This document shows positions 60,335-64,000 of a stretch of DNA of 64,000 bases, one piece after another; within the stretch, counting starts at the first letter, position 1, and the number at the start of each line of letters is the position of its first letter. A model generated the notes under the pieces. That model was not told the origin of the DNA. It was given only the letters and a program-made list of their open reading frames with translations, and ran no database searches. This DNA comes from Talpa occidentalis. Its lineage: Eukaryota > Chordata > Mammalia > Eulipotyphla > Talpidae. The DNA is taken from assembly GCF_014898055.3 (NCBI RefSeq), contig NW_023601104.1:45939199-46003198 (forward strand), read 5' to 3'. The translations under genes were made by a program, and so were the position numbers.

Positions 60335-60490
60335 ACCGGGGTGTAGAATTGAGGCAACCAGGTGGTGGTAGGGAGGCAGCCCAATGGACTTTAGTACAGG
60401 ATTATGGGTGCTTTGGTGGTGGGTATGGAATGGCAACACACATTTACAGAGGTGAAAACCTATCAATATTCCCCTAAAACATAGCGTTGC
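60335..60490 (+). repeat. possible LINE 3'UTR remnant
   Basis: The G-rich 'aaccaggtggtggtagggag' and 'cccaatggactttagtacag' with 'ttatgggtgctttggtggtg' resemble the block at 40595-40740 and an L1-type 3'UTR. Tentative. Confidence 0.35.
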
Positions 60491-60924
60491 AAATGAAACA
60501 TAGTGGCTGCAAACCAATACGAAACGCCAGTTTCTTCTATTTCCGTTTCTTTTTTTCACTACCAAAAAGACTGCTTTTTATTTATTGATTTCTCTTTTCC
60601 ACATACAATTGCCTTTCTGTCCCCACCACTACAGAATCTGGTTTCTTGAAAGTAACTAATGACATCTTTGGGGTATTTGTACCTTTGCCAATGTGTCATT
60701 CATCATGCCATGTTATTTCCTTGGTTTTCCAATATTATAGCCTTCAACCTCTCTGATAATTATTTTTGTCTTATTTGTATATCCCTTTCTATTTTTGTCC
60801 TTTAATATAGGTATTTTATCTTGAATCTCCTTTTAGTTCTCTCAATATTTTCTTTCACCTCTTTGCATTATCCTTATCATCTCTGTGTACAACCTCCAAG
60901 TTACTATCTCCAGGTCTAAATGTG

Positions 60925-61110
60925 ATTCTTGTTAATACCAGATACTATTCTAGGCATTATCCCTGTTCTCAAGAAGCTCAGAATTTTCAACAAAAATGGC
61001 CACGACAAACAATTAAATGAAGTTCTAGTTAAATGCTAAGTAGAAGTTGCTAAAGATATTATGGCAGTATAAAGTACATTTGACCAAAAAAGCAGAAAGG
61101 AATGGGCTTA
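60925..61110 (-). repeat. probable LINE-2 3' end fossil
   Basis: 'cagatactattctaggcatt', 'cctgttctcaagaagctcag', 'cgacaaacaattaaatgaag' match antisense L2 3' sequence. Confidence 0.5.
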
Positions 61111-64000
61111 AAGATCAGTATTTGGTAGAATTTACATAAATAAATTGAAAAAGAGGAACCAAAACATTTTTGAAAGCTAACACATATGTATTTTCTTTTG
61201 AGAAAACAGAGTAAGATATTAAAATTATATAGCTTAGGTAATAATGACTATGATTATTATTTACTTATGTATTATCTACTTTTTCTTTAATATGAAAAAG
61301 TTTTAAAATGCTTATAAATAGTAGGCAGGAATTTTATATTCAAATTACATATACCACATTCATTTCCTATGTATATATTCTTACATACTGTGGCTGGTGG
61401 AGAGAGATTATCCTGCTGAGTTTCTACCTACGGATATATAGTATTATCACGCAGATTTGCTTTCAATTCTTTCAAACATCTTCAAATCCCACAAGGCAGA
61501 AACATTTTTTCCATGGTCATTTTTGTACTTACTTTATAACCACCACTGTTCATACTCCTTATTTAAAAATATTCAATATAAAGATAATCCATAAATATAT
61601 ATTTATGTGTATATACAGTATATGTATATAAAGATAATACACTTCAAAGATAATACATACCAGAGTAATTAAATGTTTTATACTTTTAATAACATACCCA
61701 TTTCTCCCTTCTTGTGAAAATTAGGTGCCTATTATTTCTTAATATCCCAGATGACAGTTATTCTATACACACACAACAAGCTGAAGTGGTCCAAAATTTG
61801 GTACTGTGTGCATGAATATCTGTAGTCTTTATTAAAATCATTAAAAGGAATCTAACTAGTTCAAAGATACATGGACAACTCCCGGGAGCCATTTTGTTCC
61901 TTTCAAATATGACATCTGAAATGGAATCCAACCTCATCACACTTCAGTCCCAAATGAGACTAAATTTTATTTTTTCTGGATTGACAGTGAAAAATGATTG
62001 CAAATTTTGCCCAGGAAAAGTGAGGTAAGATTCTTCTCAGCTTCAACCTTTTGTTAGCTTTATAACTTTAAGTTTGAATTCAAAATTTTTATTTTAGACA
62101 TAATATATACATAGCAATAATATATAAACATATATATATATATAGAGAGAGAGAGAGATAACAGTGACAACGTTTACATGATTTAGAGGTATAGGGTGAC
62201 CCCTTTCAAGTGTATGTTATTACCACAGCACATCCACATAAAATTTTAAAAATATAATTAAATTTTCTGAGAGGAACCCTCCCAAAAGGTGGTAGACATC
62301 ATGACATTTCACAAAATTTAAGCTCTGAGAAGCTAAGCAACTTAGTTCTGAGCTTTCATAGCGCAATTCTGGGCCTCAAATAGAATCGAAGATATGTTTA
62401 AGTCAAAGTTTTTAAAAGAAACTCACTCTATAACACATTCTAGAGATGCACCCAACACATATTCAACTTTCTGATTTTCTGGGCTTTTTAAACCATTGCA
62501 TTCTTGGCATTTTAAAATAATACACAACCAAATTACACTAATCATATGTATTATAAATATATGGTTGACCTTATCCAGCAATCTTGTTTGAATGATCAGC
62601 AGCTTTTATACTTTGTTCACATGGGAGACAGATTACTCCAATAAAAACTCAACATTGTATTGGAAGTTGTTATCCAGGGACTGTGATTAAAATTTTCCTA
62701 GGTTTTAGTAGCTAAAGAAATTTGTTGCACATGTGTTAGCTTCCTCAAGTGATACGCTTACCTATTATCTATGGAGATGACTTTAGAAGAAAAGACTTTG
62801 TTTTATGATATAGAAAAAACAGAACATTTTTATGATAATTGGAAGTGAATTTTCCTACATTTTTAAACAGCTGTAGCAGTGCCTTAGAAAGTGGAACTTT
62901 TGCTTTTCTCACAGGTGGCACTGTAGTTTTATTTTATTTTTTTGGTCTTTGCAAGACATGCTGAGTCAGCAGGGTGGGAGAGGGCATGAAGTCCAGGCAC
63001 AGTTGCAAATGTGGGGTGGTAAGGAGGTGGTTAGGGGAAGGTTTGCTCATATTTGTGATACTGCCAATATTTCTCCTTCAGGAGTCCCAGATCTGAGACT
63101 TGGCAGTTTGTGCATGTCAGTACACTTAATCGGATTAGGTTAGTAGCAGTCCTGAGAGATGGGGAAGGAGTGAAGTTTAGTTTACTTTCTCTGTTTCTTC
63201 CTTTATTGAGGATCTGACCTACATGGAGCAACTCAGCTTCTCCATATGGTTTCTGTTTTCCTTCTTGCAAGAGTATGCACTCCCATACCATTTCAGCTCT
63301 CCTTTTTCCAGGGCCCCTTTCTGAGACAGCCACCCTAATGTGCGAGTCCCTGCTCTAGTCTGCAGCCTTCAGGTGTTTCTCTCCACCCACCCCTTGTCAA
63401 TGAAGAATGAATCTTTCACGTAACTCTTCTTAACAGTTTGTATTGGTCTCTGATATCCAAGGTGGTGTTTCAATGTCACCCCACGCCATGCAGCTTTCTT
63501 GGTGTAGTGTCCCCCATGTTAACTGTTAAGACATTCCTCTCAAGGAATCTTGGTTCCTTTCTGGAACAAAATAAATCAACAACAGAAATGAACTTCTTTT
63601 GTCCACAAGAAATACTATTCTTTCCTTTTATCTTTCTATTCCAGCCATCCTGCTCTTTTAAATATCCAGATGTGTAATGCTCCCTTGGTCTTATTACATT
63701 TAGGTATAGTACCTTTTCATCTCTAATCCTCAAGTAGATATCATCTGCTTACCCAGACTAGGTTAAGACTCCTTATCACAGTTATTTTAACATCTACATA
63801 ACTATACTTACTTATTGAGTGTCTATTTTCTCACACAAAATATATTTTATTCAGTGACAGAGCCCCTCATACATTGCTATTCTTACTACCTGTATCCTGG
63901 TTGGCACTTTGAGATGTATCCATTTATCAAGCCATTGAATAAACAAATACATAAGAACATAAGAAAGTCATCATTTCTCAATAAAGTTGAGAACTTTATT
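61111..64000. other. unassigned sequence with a TA/GA microsatellite
   Basis: A (TA)n-(GA)n compound repeat lies at about 62129-62159. The stretch 62930-63420 is less AT-rich, with short frames on both strands (62949-63143 plus, 63031-63333 minus) that I cannot assign. No exon-intron structure is evident. Confidence 0.35.

Overview
This is an AT-rich stretch of mammalian nuclear DNA with no protein-coding host gene that I can support. The long open frames are almost all pieces of LINE-1 (L1) or chance frames in AT-rich DNA. The content is retrotransposons, ancient repeat fossils, and unique sequence that may include regulatory elements. Thirteen SINE copies share a tRNA-like head (GGCCTCCCTGGTGGCGCAG, later a GGTTCGATCCC-type B box) and an AATAAA...TCTTT...A(n) tail. 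From memory this looks like the Rhin-1 type SINE of horseshoe/leaf-nosed (rhinolophoid) bats. Young-looking L1 copies argue against pteropodid fruit bats. The species call is inference and could be wrong; 'placental mammal with active-type L1 and a T+ tRNA SINE' is what the sequence shows.

Layout. 0-8 kb: a young 5'-truncated L1 (minus strand), an eroded ERVL-like pol fragment, and old L1M fossils, one carrying a nested L1 and an inverted L1 piece. 8-14 kb: unique DNA with MIR and L2 fossils and three SINEs. 14.3-18 kb: a three-deep L1 nest (an old plus-strand L1 interrupted by a twin-primed L1, itself interrupted by a minus-strand L1). 19.5-28.6 kb: a 9 kb interval with no recognisable SINE or L1, containing two CNE-like blocks (about 22.3-23.1 and 25.6-26.1 kb) and three octamer (ATGCAAAT) sites. 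28.6-40 kb: SINE-rich DNA, L1M and MIR fossils, LTR-like sequence, and a 23-nt U6 snRNA 5' fragment between perfect 18-bp direct repeats with no poly(A). 40-45 kb: unique sequence. 45-50.6 kb: an almost complete L1 on the minus strand (5'UTR, ORF1, ORF2, G-rich 3'UTR, 12-bp target-site duplication), inactivated by several frameshifts and a stop. 50.6-64 kb: two more SINEs, an MLT1-type LTR, L2/MIR/L1M fossils and unique DNA.

Nothing here works as an operon or pathway. The main logic is L1 machinery copying itself, the SINEs and probably the U6 fragment. I found no convincing novel multi-gene system. The items most worth following up are the tailless U6 insertion, the nested/twin-primed L1 structure, the transposon-poor interval with CNE-like blocks, and SINE tail subtypes.
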